NCBI RefSeq assembly: GCF_037023735.1
Contig: NZ_CP146069.1
Coordinates: 3,079,501-3,143,500, forward strand
Direction of reading: 5' to 3'
From: Roseovarius sp. S88
GTDB taxonomy: Bacteria; Pseudomonadota; Alphaproteobacteria; Rhodobacterales; Rhodobacteraceae
Length of the DNA: 64,000 bases
This document shows positions 10,941 through 19,597 of the stretch, piece after piece. The notes beneath the pieces were generated by a model. The model was given only the letters and a program-made list of their open reading frames with translations. It was not told the origin of the DNA and did no database searches. Made by a program: the position numbers and the translations under genes. How positions within the stretch are numbered: position 1 is the stretch's first letter; each line of letters opens with the position of its first letter.

Positions 10941-11690
10941 ATGGATTTTTCAGGGAAAACAGTTCTGGTCACAGGCGCAAGTCGTGGAATTGGGGCGTCA
11001 ACAGCGCGTCATTTTGCAAAAGCGGGTGCGAATGTTGTGCTCACAGCGCGGTCAGAAGACGCCATAGCAGAGCTGGCGTCTGACCTTGGGAACAAGGCAC
11101 TAGCCGTGCCCTGCGACGTCAGTCGGTACGAGGATCTGTTTCGCGCTGTCGATGCCGCCTGCGACACGTTTGGTGGACTTGATGTCTTGATTGGCAACGC
11201 GGGGGTGATCGAACCGATTTCTCACCTGCAATCTGCTAACCCCGAAGACTGGGGAAAGGTCATCGACATTAACCTCAAAGGCGTGTTCTACGGGATGCGC
11301 GCTGCAATGCCGGTGATGACAGAGTCAGGTGGCGGCACCATCATCACCATCAGTTCAGGGGCCGCAAGCAGCGCGCTCGAAGGCTGGAGCCATTATTGTA
11401 CATCCAAAGCCGGTGCCGCGATGCTCACACGGTGCGCCGACAAAGAACGGCGCGCGTCTGGCCTGCGCGTCATGGGCCTTTCACCAGGCACTGTGGCCAC
11501 CGAGATGCAGCACGAAATCAAGGCCAGCGGCATCAACCCTGTGAGCCAGCTTGACTGGTCCGACCACATTCCGCCCGATTGGCCTGCGCGCGCCTTGATG
11601 TGGATGTGCACTGAGGACGCGGACGAATTCATCGGCGAAGAAATTTCGTTGCGAGACGAAAGCATCCGAAAGCGGGTTGGCCTGATATGA
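10941..11690 (+). CDS. Short-chain dehydrogenase/reductase
   Basis: The 249-residue classical SDR has the NAD(P)-binding TGASRGIG (residues 12-19), NAG in the fourth strand (IGNAGVIEP) and the active-site Ser-Tyr-Lys as ISSGAAS then HYCTSKAG. It would oxidise a hydroxyl or reduce a carbonyl; the substrate is unknown. An AAGGA stands upstream, with an out-of-frame ATG between. The stop overlaps the start of the next gene (ATGA), so it is coupled to the enoyl-CoA hydratase and the two may act on the same acyl-type substrate. Confidence 0.9.
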   Translation: MDFSGKTVLVTGASRGIGASTARHFAKAGANVVLTARSEDAIAELASDLGNKALAVPCDVSRYEDLFRAVDAACDTFGGLDVLIGNAGVIEPISHLQSANPEDWGKVIDINLKGVFYGMRAAMPVMTESGGGTIITISSGAASSALEGWSHYCTSKAGAAMLTRCADKERRASGLRVMGLSPGTVATEMQHEIKASGINPVSQLDWSDHIPPDWPARALMWMCTEDADEFIGEEISLRDESIRKRVGLI

Positions 11691-12301
11691 TCGACATAAA
11701 CAAATCTGACGACGGGCTATGGCAAGTTAAGATCAATCGCCCGGACAAAGCCAATTCGCTCACGCGCGACATGCTCTACGATCTGGCGGACATCGCAGAA
11801 GCAGCTCAGGACGCCCGTACGCTTGTTCTGACGGGAGAAGGCAAGGTGTTTTCGGCAGGCATGGACCTTGACGCTGCCAAAACGGGCCTTGCGACTGATC
11901 CGGTATGGGAGCGCCTTTCTGGTGCCATCGCCGCCCTGCCCGGCCTGAGCATCGCGGCTCTCAACGGCACAGTGGCGGGTGGGGCCATCGGCATGGTTCT
12001 GGCCTGCGATCTGCGTGTGGCCGTGCCCGGCACCAAGATTTTCTATCCCGTCATGCGCCTTGGCTTTCTCCCGCAGCCCTCAGATCCCGGACGCCTGCGC
12101 AATCTCATCGGTCCGTCGCGGGCCAAAATGATCCTGATGGCCGGACAAAAGATCGAGGCCCAGCAGGCCCTGCATTGGGGTCTTTTTGATCAGGTTGTTG
12201 AGAAAGATGCGCTATTGGACACGGCCTGCGATCTTGCATCGGACACATTGACCGCAACCGCCAAGCACGCGGCGGCTATCAAGGCGCTCTGCACCCGTTA
12301 A
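11687..12301 (+). CDS. Enoyl-CoA hydratase/isomerase family protein
   Basis: The 204-residue crotonase-fold protein has LTGEGKVFSAGMDLDAA (first oxyanion-hole segment) and the ALNGTVAGGAIGMVLACDLRVA helix. It is shorter than typical enoyl-CoA hydratases (about 260 residues) and lacks much of the C-terminal trimerisation domain. The usual catalytic Glu pair is not evident, so the reaction is unknown. It overlaps the SDR by 4 bp and the convergent multicopper oxidase by 4 bp. Confidence 0.85.
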   Translation: MIDINKSDDGLWQVKINRPDKANSLTRDMLYDLADIAEAAQDARTLVLTGEGKVFSAGMDLDAAKTGLATDPVWERLSGAIAALPGLSIAALNGTVAGGAIGMVLACDLRVAVPGTKIFYPVMRLGFLPQPSDPGRLRNLIGPSRAKMILMAGQKIEAQQALHWGLFDQVVEKDALLDTACDLASDTLTATAKHAAAIKALCTR

Positions 12302-13674
12302 GTCGCCTTTACCCTGATCCAGTTCATCATGCCTGACATCTGGTGCGACGCCATGTGGCAGTGGAACATCCAGTCGCCAGGGTTTTCGGCCACAAACACG
12401 ATCTCACGCGTCTGATCACCATGAATAACCAGCGTATCGCGCCATGGTCCAAGCGATCCGTCCTGCATGACTTCGCGAAAATGCATACCATGCAAATGCA
12501 TCGCATGCGGGAACGCGGTTTTATTTTGCATCGGAATCCGGATCGTTTCGCCCAATGCAGCCTCCACAAGCGGCGCATCGGTCATTCCGGCCACAGCATT
12601 GAAAGCCCAGAACTGTCCAGCTTCGGCCAGCGCTCGCGCGTCCATCTTTTCTCCCTTCCACACCGCACCACTGGGTAAGCCGCGCATCGCACCCCCCTCC
12701 ATCACAAGAGGAACCGTTCGGGCCGGGGCCAATTCAACCAAAGGCATGTCATTGGGCGGCAAAGGCGCAGGGGCCGGGCGTGTGGTCGAGCCCTTGGTCA
12801 CGGCATACGTTGCCAACACGAACGTTCCGCCTCGTTCCACTGACGCGATAAGCGCTTCGTCACCCTCCACAGCCGTCACATCCGCAATCAGGTCCACGCG
12901 CTGCGCCGGGCCGATCTCAACTGTCTCAGCCTCATACGGCGCGCCAAGCGGCATTCCGTCCAGCGCAACCACCCACGCGCGCCACCCCTGCAAGGCGATA
13001 CGAAGAATTTTGGCCGTCGCCGTGTTCACCAACCGAAGACGCACCCGCGCCCCTTCGGGATAAGACCCTTTGACCTCGGGCTGTCCATTGACGGTGACGT
13101 AATTGCCCAAACGCCCGGCATGGGACATATCGTGCCGGTTGCCGAAAGACGGATGTATCTGTGCCTCTTCGGTCATGCGCCAATCCTGCAGCACGAGTGT
13201 CTCTTCGCCATCCACGTCGGACTGTTCATCCTCATCAACAATGATCACACCCGCCAAGCCGCGCGAAATCTGCTCGACCGAGTTTTGATGCGGATGATAC
13301 CAATATGTGCCCGCATCCCGCATCTGAAAGCGATAGTCAAAAGACGCACCCGGCGCGACCGCCTCTTGTGTCATGCCCGGCACACCATCCATATCATTGG
13401 GCAACCTGAGCCCATGCCAATGGATTGTCGTGTCCTCCTGCAAATCGTTGATCAACCGCGCCTCCAGCCAATCTCCTTGACGAAACCGAAGGGTCGCGCC
13501 AGGCACCTGTCCGTTATAGGCCCAAAGCTCAGTTTGCGGATAATCCGAAGGCGCGATCTGCGCTGTGCCTGAACTTGCTCTGATGTCGCGCGGGCTTGCG
13601 GTCGCATGAACAGAATGGCCAATCGAAGCAGCCAAGACCGAAGCCGAGCCTTTCAGGAATGTGCGTCGTTTCAT
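12298..13674 (-). CDS. Multicopper oxidase, Tat-exported
   Basis: The 458-residue protein starts MKRRTFLKGSASVLAASIG, a twin-arginine signal. The cupredoxin copper motifs are complete: HWHG (about residue 87), YHPHQNS, HAMHLHGMHF and, at the end, HCHMASHQMSGM, giving the T1 and the trinuclear T2/T3 sites. It would reduce O2 to water while oxidising metals, phenols or Cu(I) in the periplasm. The axial Met in HQMSGM suggests a CueO/CotA-like bacterial type. It stands alone, with no copper chaperone gene nearby. Confidence 0.92.
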   Translation of the reverse strand: MKRRTFLKGSASVLAASIGHSVHATASPRDIRASSGTAQIAPSDYPQTELWAYNGQVPGATLRFRQGDWLEARLINDLQEDTTIHWHGLRLPNDMDGVPGMTQEAVAPGASFDYRFQMRDAGTYWYHPHQNSVEQISRGLAGVIIVDEDEQSDVDGEETLVLQDWRMTEEAQIHPSFGNRHDMSHAGRLGNYVTVNGQPEVKGSYPEGARVRLRLVNTATAKILRIALQGWRAWVVALDGMPLGAPYEAETVEIGPAQRVDLIADVTAVEGDEALIASVERGGTFVLATYAVTKGSTTRPAPAPLPPNDMPLVELAPARTVPLVMEGGAMRGLPSGAVWKGEKMDARALAEAGQFWAFNAVAGMTDAPLVEAALGETIRIPMQNKTAFPHAMHLHGMHFREVMQDGSLGPWRDTLVIHGDQTREIVFVAENPGDWMFHCHMASHQMSGMMNWIRVKAT

Positions 13675-13704
13675 ATCACTCTATCCGCCACTTTCTTTGC
13701 CATT

Positions 13705-13998
13705 CTAACGCTTCCGCCGCCGCCCCGGTGTTTTAGAATGAAACCCGGGCGGACGCTTGGCGATCCACTCCACAAACTTCTCAAGCCTTGGATGCGCGCG
13801 CAAGGCCTCTATCGTCGCATAGTCCCGCGCCAGCTCTGCCTCGGTCAGCGTGGCGTGAATCTCGTTATGGCAGATCTGGTGCAACAGCACTGTCTCTCCG
13901 CCCTTACCCCCTTTCAGTTTTGGAATCAGGTGGTGTTGGCTTTGCTTGGCCTCCGGCGGGATCAGTCGGCGGCAGAGCGGGCAAATCGGGTCTTCCAT
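13705..13998 (-). CDS. Small HNH endonuclease-like protein
   Basis: The protein of 97 residues carries CPLC (residues 6-9), QHHLIPKLKGGKGG and LLHQICHNEIHATLT, i.e. the two Cys pairs and the HH...N...H of an HNH zinc/catalytic fold. The ATG at 13998 has an AAGGA site; a GTG at 14016 would add six residues but lacks one. The tail is very basic. Stand-alone HNH proteins of this kind are common in alphaproteobacteria and their targets are unknown. Confidence 0.82.
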   Translation of the reverse strand: MEDPICPLCRRLIPPEAKQSQHHLIPKLKGGKGGETVLLHQICHNEIHATLTEAELARDYATIEALRAHPRLEKFVEWIAKRPPGFHSKTPGRRRKR

Positions 13999-14072
13999 GT
14001 CTTTTCCTTGATCCACCTTTCCCGGTCAGGCAAGAGGGTGGCGGGAGTTTGCAGTTTGACAAGGGGTGCGTC

Positions 14073-15407
14073 ATGGATTGGGACAATCCGCCCGAGATCG
14101 TAGCACAGGCCATGGAATATGGTCAGCAGGGTTTGGACATCGCCAAAGGTTGGCTCTTAAGCCCCGCCGCCTGGTCTCAGTTCGCTCTTTTGATCGCAGC
14201 TTATCTGCTGGCCGTTCTGATCAGCCGCAAACTTCGCCCCACTCTGACGCGGCTGCTGACCCCGCCCGACGATCAAACCCATGTCATCGCAAGCGCACGG
14301 CGCTTCGTTCTGATCTTTGTGCCGCTGGTGTTGCCCCTTCTGGCCTATGTCTTGACTGGCCTCGGCGAAGCGGTCACGCGGTCCGTTTTTGGATCGGGCG
14401 AAGTGATCGCCTTCGGCAAGCGCGTGTTCCTCTTTCTGGCCGTGCGCATCCTAGTGCGCGACATCATCAGCGATCCATTCCTCAAATTGTTGGGGCGCTA
14501 CGTGATGATCCCGGTGGCTGCGCTTTATGCGCTTGGCGTTCTGGATCTGGTCACAACGCGGCTGCAGGAAACGATAGTGCCCTTGGGCAACATGTCCTTC
14601 GACCTGTTGTGGCTGATCAAGGCTGTGTTTGCGGGAGGCATCATGTTCTGGCTGGGCCGCTGGTCCAACGATCAATCCCACAGCTACATTCACGCCCAGG
14701 AAGATATGCAGCCCGCCACGCGACAACTCGCGGCCAAGGCGGCTGAGATTGCCATTTTCGGTGCCGCCTTCCTGATTTTGATGAATTTCCTGGGCATTTC
14801 GCTCACTTCACTAGCGGTTCTCGGGGGAGCCATCGGCGTCGGCCTTGGTTTTGGCCTGCAGAAAATCGCATCAAACTTCATCTCTGGCGTGATCCTCCTG
14901 CTCGAAGGGCAGGCCACGGTCGGCGACTATGTCGAACTCGACAATGGCGAGTCTGGCACAATCGTGAAAACCACGGCCCGCGCGATGATCCTTGAGACCT
15001 TCGATGGCCGCTGGATTGTTGTCCCGAACGAGGATTTTATCACCACTCGCGTGGTCAACTACTCTGATCAAGGCAGCGCCAACCGTTACGAAGCGCCATT
15101 CTCAGTCAGCTACGACACGGACATAAACATCGTACCTGACATCATCGAAAAGGCCGTGAGCAAGCTCGATTTCGTCTTGCAGGAACCAGATAGACCAGAC
15201 TGCGAACTCCGTGCGTTCGGTGACAGCGGCGTGGAATTCGCCGTTGAGTTCTGGGTCAATGGGATCGACGATGGAAAGAACCGCTTTACGCCACAGGTGC
15301 TCTTTGCCATCTGGAATGCGCTGAAAGAGCATGACATCGAAATTCCATTCCCACAGCAGGTTGTGCACCACAAAGGCCTGGGCGGAACGACGCCACCCGG
15401 CACATGA
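14073..15407 (+). CDS. MscS-family mechanosensitive channel
   Basis: The protein of 444 residues has several N-terminal membrane helices (FALLIAAYLLAVLISRKL, LIFVPLVLPLLAYVLTG) followed by the MscS pore helix and beta domain: SLAVLGGAIGVGLGFGLQKIASNFISGVILLLEG, then QATVGDYVEL and GRWIVVPNEDFITTRVVNYS. It is expected to open under membrane tension and release osmolytes. The ATG at 14073 has AAGGGG at 14061-14066; an in-frame extension upstream looks non-coding. It overlaps the next gene by 4 bp. Confidence 0.92.
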   Translation: MDWDNPPEIVAQAMEYGQQGLDIAKGWLLSPAAWSQFALLIAAYLLAVLISRKLRPTLTRLLTPPDDQTHVIASARRFVLIFVPLVLPLLAYVLTGLGEAVTRSVFGSGEVIAFGKRVFLFLAVRILVRDIISDPFLKLLGRYVMIPVAALYALGVLDLVTTRLQETIVPLGNMSFDLLWLIKAVFAGGIMFWLGRWSNDQSHSYIHAQEDMQPATRQLAAKAAEIAIFGAAFLILMNFLGISLTSLAVLGGAIGVGLGFGLQKIASNFISGVILLLEGQATVGDYVELDNGESGTIVKTTARAMILETFDGRWIVVPNEDFITTRVVNYSDQGSANRYEAPFSVSYDTDINIVPDIIEKAVSKLDFVLQEPDRPDCELRAFGDSGVEFAVEFWVNGIDDGKNRFTPQVLFAIWNALKEHDIEIPFPQQVVHHKGLGGTTPPGT

Positions 15408-16570
15408 CCACAGCCCTCGTCGTTGGAGCAGGCCCTGCCGGCCTCATGGCCGCGGACGTGCTGGCAAGTGCAGGTGTGGAAGTGACGATTGCCGAAGCCA
15501 AACCGTCTCCTGCGCGCAAATTCCTGATGGCGGGCAAATCGGGGTTGAACCTGACCAAGAACGAGCCAAAGGATATTTTTGTGCGGCACTTCAACGAGGC
15601 CGCACCAAGTCTGCAATCCGCTTTGCACGCTTTTGGGCCAAACGAGGTCGCCGAGTGGGCCAAGGGGCTGGGTCAAGACGTTTTCACCGGCTCCACAGGC
15701 CGGGTGTTTCCCAAGACCATGAAAGCCTCTCCTCTGCTGCGTGCCTGGCTGGCGCGTCTTGAGGCGCTCGGCGCGACACTCAACCGGCGTTGGCGATGGA
15801 CGGGGTGGGACGGCGATGCGTTCAGGTTTGAAACACCGCAAGGTATGAAAACGATTCAAGCCGATGCAGCCGTGTTGGCCTGTGGCGGTGCAAGCTGGGC
15901 AAGGCTTGGGTCCGACGGAATGTGGGCAGGGTCATTCCCGGCCTCAGACCTCTCGCGATTTCGTCCTGCCAATATGGGCTTTGACGTGAACTGGTCGAAC
16001 CACATGTCCCGGCACTTTGGGCAACCTGTGAAAGGTATCGCTCTTCGGGCTGGATCGCACGTATCTCGCGGGGAAATCGTGCTGACTCAACACGGCATCG
16101 AAGGCGGAGGAGTCTACGCCATTTCCCGCCCATTGCGAGACGGCGTGACACTGACCCTCGATCTGATGCCGGATGTTTCGGCTGAAGCCGTCCGCGCGCG
16201 CCTGTCAAAGCCACGCGGCAAAACAAGCCTCAGCAACCATCTGCGCAAGACGCTGCGGTTCGACCCTGTGCGACAAGCGTTGCTAATGGAGTTTGCACGC
16301 CCTTTGCCCAAGGATCTGGCCGCGGTGATTAAAGCCTTGCCCGTTCCGTTGGTTGGGCCGCGTCCTATGGATGAGGCCATCTCAACAGCTGGTGGTCTGA
16401 AATTCGACGCGCTGGACGACACTTTCATGCTGAAAAACCGACCCGGCGTGTTTGCCACAGGCGAAATGCTCGACTGGGAGGCCCCGACCGGCGGCTACCT
16501 GATCACGGCCTGCCTGGCCACGGGGCAATGGGCCGGACGCGGCGCCGCATCATGGGTCGCGGCGCGCTGA
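15404..16570 (+). CDS. HI0933/BaiN-like flavoprotein (TIGR03862 type)
   Basis: The 388-residue protein has an N-terminal dinucleotide-binding GAGPAGLMAADVLA, the family segment KFLMAGKSGLNLTKNEP, and the C-terminal FATGEMLDWEAPTGGYLITACLATGQWAG that closes the FAD site. Proteins of this family are NAD(P)/FAD-dependent oxidoreductases of uncertain role. The start overlaps the MscS stop (ATGA). A hairpin right at the stop codon separates it from the convergent small gene. Confidence 0.88.
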   Translation: MTTALVVGAGPAGLMAADVLASAGVEVTIAEAKPSPARKFLMAGKSGLNLTKNEPKDIFVRHFNEAAPSLQSALHAFGPNEVAEWAKGLGQDVFTGSTGRVFPKTMKASPLLRAWLARLEALGATLNRRWRWTGWDGDAFRFETPQGMKTIQADAAVLACGGASWARLGSDGMWAGSFPASDLSRFRPANMGFDVNWSNHMSRHFGQPVKGIALRAGSHVSRGEIVLTQHGIEGGGVYAISRPLRDGVTLTLDLMPDVSAEAVRARLSKPRGKTSLSNHLRKTLRFDPVRQALLMEFARPLPKDLAAVIKALPVPLVGPRPMDEAISTAGGLKFDALDDTFMLKNRPGVFATGEMLDWEAPTGGYLITACLATGQWAGRGAASWVAAR

Positions 16571-16590
16571 AGCGTTTCTCGAAACGCTTT
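16570..16590. terminator. Bidirectional terminator hairpin
   Basis: A nine-pair perfect stem AAGCGTTTC/GAAACGCTT has a two-base loop and a short T run on the plus side. It sits exactly between two convergent genes and overlaps both ends. Confidence 0.6.
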
Positions 16591-16834
16591 AGTTGAACCC
16601 TGCCTCTTGATACTTGGCTTTCAACTTGTTGAAATTCCGACTGCCGCCCTTGGTGTTCTCAACTGTCCGCCACTTGGTGTCAGGCGTTTTTTGTTTCACA
16701 CGACAATTGGTGCTGTCGCATTTTATATGCACCTGCGCGTTGTTTGGCCCGGTCATCTTCACATCAGCAGCAAGGGCGGGCAACGCCAAAGCCAGTGCAA
16801 GAGCGGTTACGGGAATTGTCTTCAGCAAGGACAT
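16589..16834 (-). CDS. Small secreted protein of unknown function
   Basis: The predicted product of 81 residues has a clear signal peptide (MSLLKTIPVTALALALALPALA, cleavage after ALAA) and a basic mature part of about 58 residues with one Cys pair (IKCDSTNCRVK). It is not recognised. The Cys pair spaced by five residues in an exported protein suggests a disulfide. The ATG at 16834 has GGAGG eight bases upstream; a GTG two codons earlier is less likely. Confidence 0.7.
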   Translation of the reverse strand: MSLLKTIPVTALALALALPALAADVKMTGPNNAQVHIKCDSTNCRVKQKTPDTKWRTVENTKGGSRNFNKLKAKYQEAGFN

Positions 16835-16922
16835 GGTCACTTCCTCCAGTTCTTAACGATGACAAAACTGTAGGTCGCCCAGCCAACACATGCGTTTCAC
16901 ATTCGCGTAGACCAGCGCCAGC

Positions 16923-17510
16923 TTACGGCAATGTGATGACCTTTTGAAACGCCTCTCGCGCTTCCATACGTGATCTATAAGCTGTCAACGCCTCACCTGG
17001 CCCGTCAAATCCAGCCCGCTCAGCCCAGCCCAGACAATGCGTGAGTACGATATCCGGCAAGGTCATGGAATCGCCCATCAAAAACGGCCCCTCCAATCGA
17101 TCTGCCAAACGCGCAACATTGCGGTTAAACTCCCATTTCAATGTGTCCTTCACCGCAGGGACGCGCCGCTCCTCGGGCAACACAAAACTATGACGCGCCG
17201 CCATCCAGAGCACCCCATCAACCTCATCAAGCACTTGATGCAACAGGCAATCCTGCCGTCCGCGCTCTGGCGTGCCAGGCGTATGGGTCAAAGCCCCGTG
17301 TTTGTCGGACAGATAGGTCAGGATAGCGGCGGAATCCGTCAACACCGTATCACCGTCCCGTAGGTTGGGCACTTTGCCCGACGGGTTGACCGCCGAAGCT
17401 TCGGGGCTTCGCGGGCTTGCGGCGACATGATTGTACGGCGCGCCAATTTCTTCAAGCATCCACAAAACACGAATGGCCCGCGTGGCCCGGCTCCCGATGA
17501 CGTCGTACAT
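16923..17510 (-). CDS. Glutathione S-transferase family protein
   Basis: The protein of 195 residues starts MYDVIGSRATRAIRVLWMLEEIGAPY, the thioredoxin-like N domain, with SGKVPNL (cis-Pro loop) and a DSAAILTYLSDKHG GSH-binding segment. An all-helical C domain contains PDIVLTHCLGWA. It conjugates or reduces with glutathione; the substrate is unknown. The ATG at 17510 has GGGAG seven bases upstream. An in-frame extension of 32 residues exists but looks non-coding. Confidence 0.88.
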   Translation of the reverse strand: MYDVIGSRATRAIRVLWMLEEIGAPYNHVAASPRSPEASAVNPSGKVPNLRDGDTVLTDSAAILTYLSDKHGALTHTPGTPERGRQDCLLHQVLDEVDGVLWMAARHSFVLPEERRVPAVKDTLKWEFNRNVARLADRLEGPFLMGDSMTLPDIVLTHCLGWAERAGFDGPGEALTAYRSRMEAREAFQKVITLP

Positions 17511-17651
17511 GATATGCTCCCGCTCTGACCTCAAGCTGCACGTTCCGGTGATTGGCAAAAATTGGCAAGAGCAAAGGCAGAGATACTGACAGATCGTGTC
17601 AGACATTTAAGATAGAGCTTAAGCACAACAGCTCATGAGAGGGAAAACGAC

Positions 17652-18080
17652 ATGCCATGCACCGGACGCTGCCTATGCGGCGCAGTTGAACTCGAACTGA
17701 AAGACACGCCCATGACCACCGGCGCCTGCCATTGCTCCATGTGTCGAAAATGGTCCGGCGGTGTCTTCATGGGTCTGCATGTCAAACCAGGCGAGGCCAC
17801 AATCAAAGGCGAGGGAAATATCACCGCATACACCTCTTCAGAATGGGCAGAGCGCTGTTTCTGCAAAACGTGCGGCACCAACCTGTTTTATCGGGTCACC
17901 GCCGATGGCCCCATGAATGGCGAGTTGCATATTGGTCTCGGCGTTCTCGACAACTCTAACGGCATCATTATGACCGAGGAGATTTTCATCGATGAAAAGC
18001 CCGACAGTTATGCCTTTGCAGGTGAGACCAGGAAAATGACCGGGGCCGAGGTGTTCGCCATGTTTACCCCACCGGAATGA
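17652..18080 (+). CDS. GFA-family (CENP-V/GFA domain) protein
   Basis: The 142-residue protein has all the zinc ligands of the GFA fold: CTGRCLCG, then CHCSMCRKWSGG, then CFCKTCGTNLFYR. The founding member was described as a glutathione-dependent formaldehyde-activating enzyme, but most relatives lack a known activity. It is close to a GST gene on the other strand. Only three bases separate its stop from the convergent holA. Confidence 0.9.
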   Translation: MPCTGRCLCGAVELELKDTPMTTGACHCSMCRKWSGGVFMGLHVKPGEATIKGEGNITAYTSSEWAERCFCKTCGTNLFYRVTADGPMNGELHIGLGVLDNSNGIIMTEEIFIDEKPDSYAFAGETRKMTGAEVFAMFTPPE

Positions 18081-18083
18081 CAG

Positions 18084-19109
18084 CTAACGTCGCGCCAGAT
18101 TAGCGAGCCGGACAAGCGCCCGTTCTACGAGCGCCATATCCGGCGCGGTCTGCCCCGCCGAACGCAACCGAAGGTCTGTGTCTGTCAAAAGCCCCAGCGC
18201 ATCCTCCAGCTTGGCCGCGCCCCAGTTTGATGCTTGCCGCTGCATGCGGTCCCGGCGCGGCCCGAACACAGGCGGGCGCACTTTGGAAATCCCCTGCGAC
18301 GGGCCACCCGGATCAGACGCCGCGGCATAAAGCGTTCGGAAATGCCGTATCGTCGCCATGCAAAGCCCCACGGGCTGCACCCCCTGCGCGCGCAGACGCT
18401 TCATGACGGGTGCAATCTCGCCAGAACGCGCCTCTGCCACGATGTGGATCACATCATCCAGATCCGCCTCGGTCGAGGCTGGCGCGCAGGCCATGATGTC
18501 CTCGGACGACACAGGTCCTGTATCGCTCAGCTTGTAGAGCGCCAGCTTTTCTACTGTCTGCCGAAAATCCCCGGGATCAAGCTCTTGCGCCAAAGCCGTC
18601 AGATCGCGCATTGCCTCGCCCGAGACATCCTTCAACCCTGACTTTGCCAGCGTCGCCTCAATCTCCGCCCGGCTGGGAGGATCGTCGTAAATCGCCGCGG
18701 CATAGGCCTTCTTGTGCCCCTCAAAAAGTTTACGCAGCTTGGATGTGGGCTTGAGACTGCCCGCCGTCACAACCACTTGAGCATCACCCGGCTGCCAATC
18801 CCCAAGCACATCTGTCACGATCTGCACCACCGTGTCATTGGCCTCTTCGACAAAAGCCACACGGGGGCCGGGGAAAAACCCCTGCGCCTTAATCGCGTCA
18901 TTGAGCAAAGCCGGGTCCTTGCGCAACTCCGCAGCAGGAATGCGCGTCAAACGCATCTCCTCTTCGCCCGAGGGACCAATCAGAGCGGCGACCACCTCTT
19001 GCCGCCGCAAAGCCACCCGCATGCTGTCATTACCGTAAATCAGCAAGCCGGTTTTTTCGGGATCAGGCCGGGCAAAATAGGCAGGCGCGTCACGCGGGCT
19101 TAACTTCAT
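18084..19109 (-). CDS. holA: DNA polymerase III delta subunit
   Basis: The 341-residue clamp-loader subunit has the alphaproteobacterial start [32 protein letters not shown], a RecA-like core without a P-loop, and the C-terminal RPPVFGPRRDRMQRQASNW segment. Delta opens the beta clamp during loading. It is third in leuS-lptE-holA, and its ATG overlaps the lptE stop by 4 bp, the order seen in many proteobacteria. Confidence 0.93.
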   Translation of the reverse strand: MKLSPRDAPAYFARPDPEKTGLLIYGNDSMRVALRRQEVVAALIGPSGEEEMRLTRIPAAELRKDPALLNDAIKAQGFFPGPRVAFVEEANDTVVQIVTDVLGDWQPGDAQVVVTAGSLKPTSKLRKLFEGHKKAYAAAIYDDPPSRAEIEATLAKSGLKDVSGEAMRDLTALAQELDPGDFRQTVEKLALYKLSDTGPVSSEDIMACAPASTEADLDDVIHIVAEARSGEIAPVMKRLRAQGVQPVGLCMATIRHFRTLYAAASDPGGPSQGISKVRPPVFGPRRDRMQRQASNWGAAKLEDALGLLTDTDLRLRSAGQTAPDMALVERALVRLANLARR

Positions 19110-19597
19110 GCCGGAAGTTTGCCCGCTTCGGCGGTCAGCTTATTGATGATCTGGTCGGCAAGGATGATCATGAGCCGCGCCTCGGCATCGCGCTGTGCGG
19201 CCTGGGTCGCAACGGTCGTCCCGGATGCGGAGTAGGATGTGAAATTGTCAACCTGGCCCGAGACAAGCACCGCTTTGCTCTGCATATCGCGCAGCGCATA
19301 TTTAACGCTTCCCAAAAGGTTAAAGCGCGTAATTACATTATCCTCGGCGATCGCAATGGCATCTTCGTCCAAAGTGATCGAATAGCTCAGGCCATACTTT
19401 CCCTGCACTCCACGCCCCAGACGGTCCTCAAAATGGCTGTTGAAGAGAAAGCCCTCACGCCCCTGTGGCTCATCCAGTAGAATGTTGTCCTGAAGCCGCG
19501 TCGCCGCCCCGCCAGGCGCAAAGGCGGGTGAAAATCCACACCCGGCCAAAGCGGCAGGCACAGCACATAGGATGAAGCGGCGGCTATATGACGACAT
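19106..19597 (-). CDS. lptE: LPS-assembly lipoprotein LptE
   Basis: The 163-residue protein begins with a lipoprotein signal ending LAGC (Cys 20) and has the [16 protein letters not shown] start and acidic-basic beta region of LptE. Divergence is high in this family, so position between leuS and holA is strong support. LptE plugs LptD in the outer membrane and helps insert LPS. It overlaps leuS by 14 bp and holA by 4 bp. Confidence 0.88.
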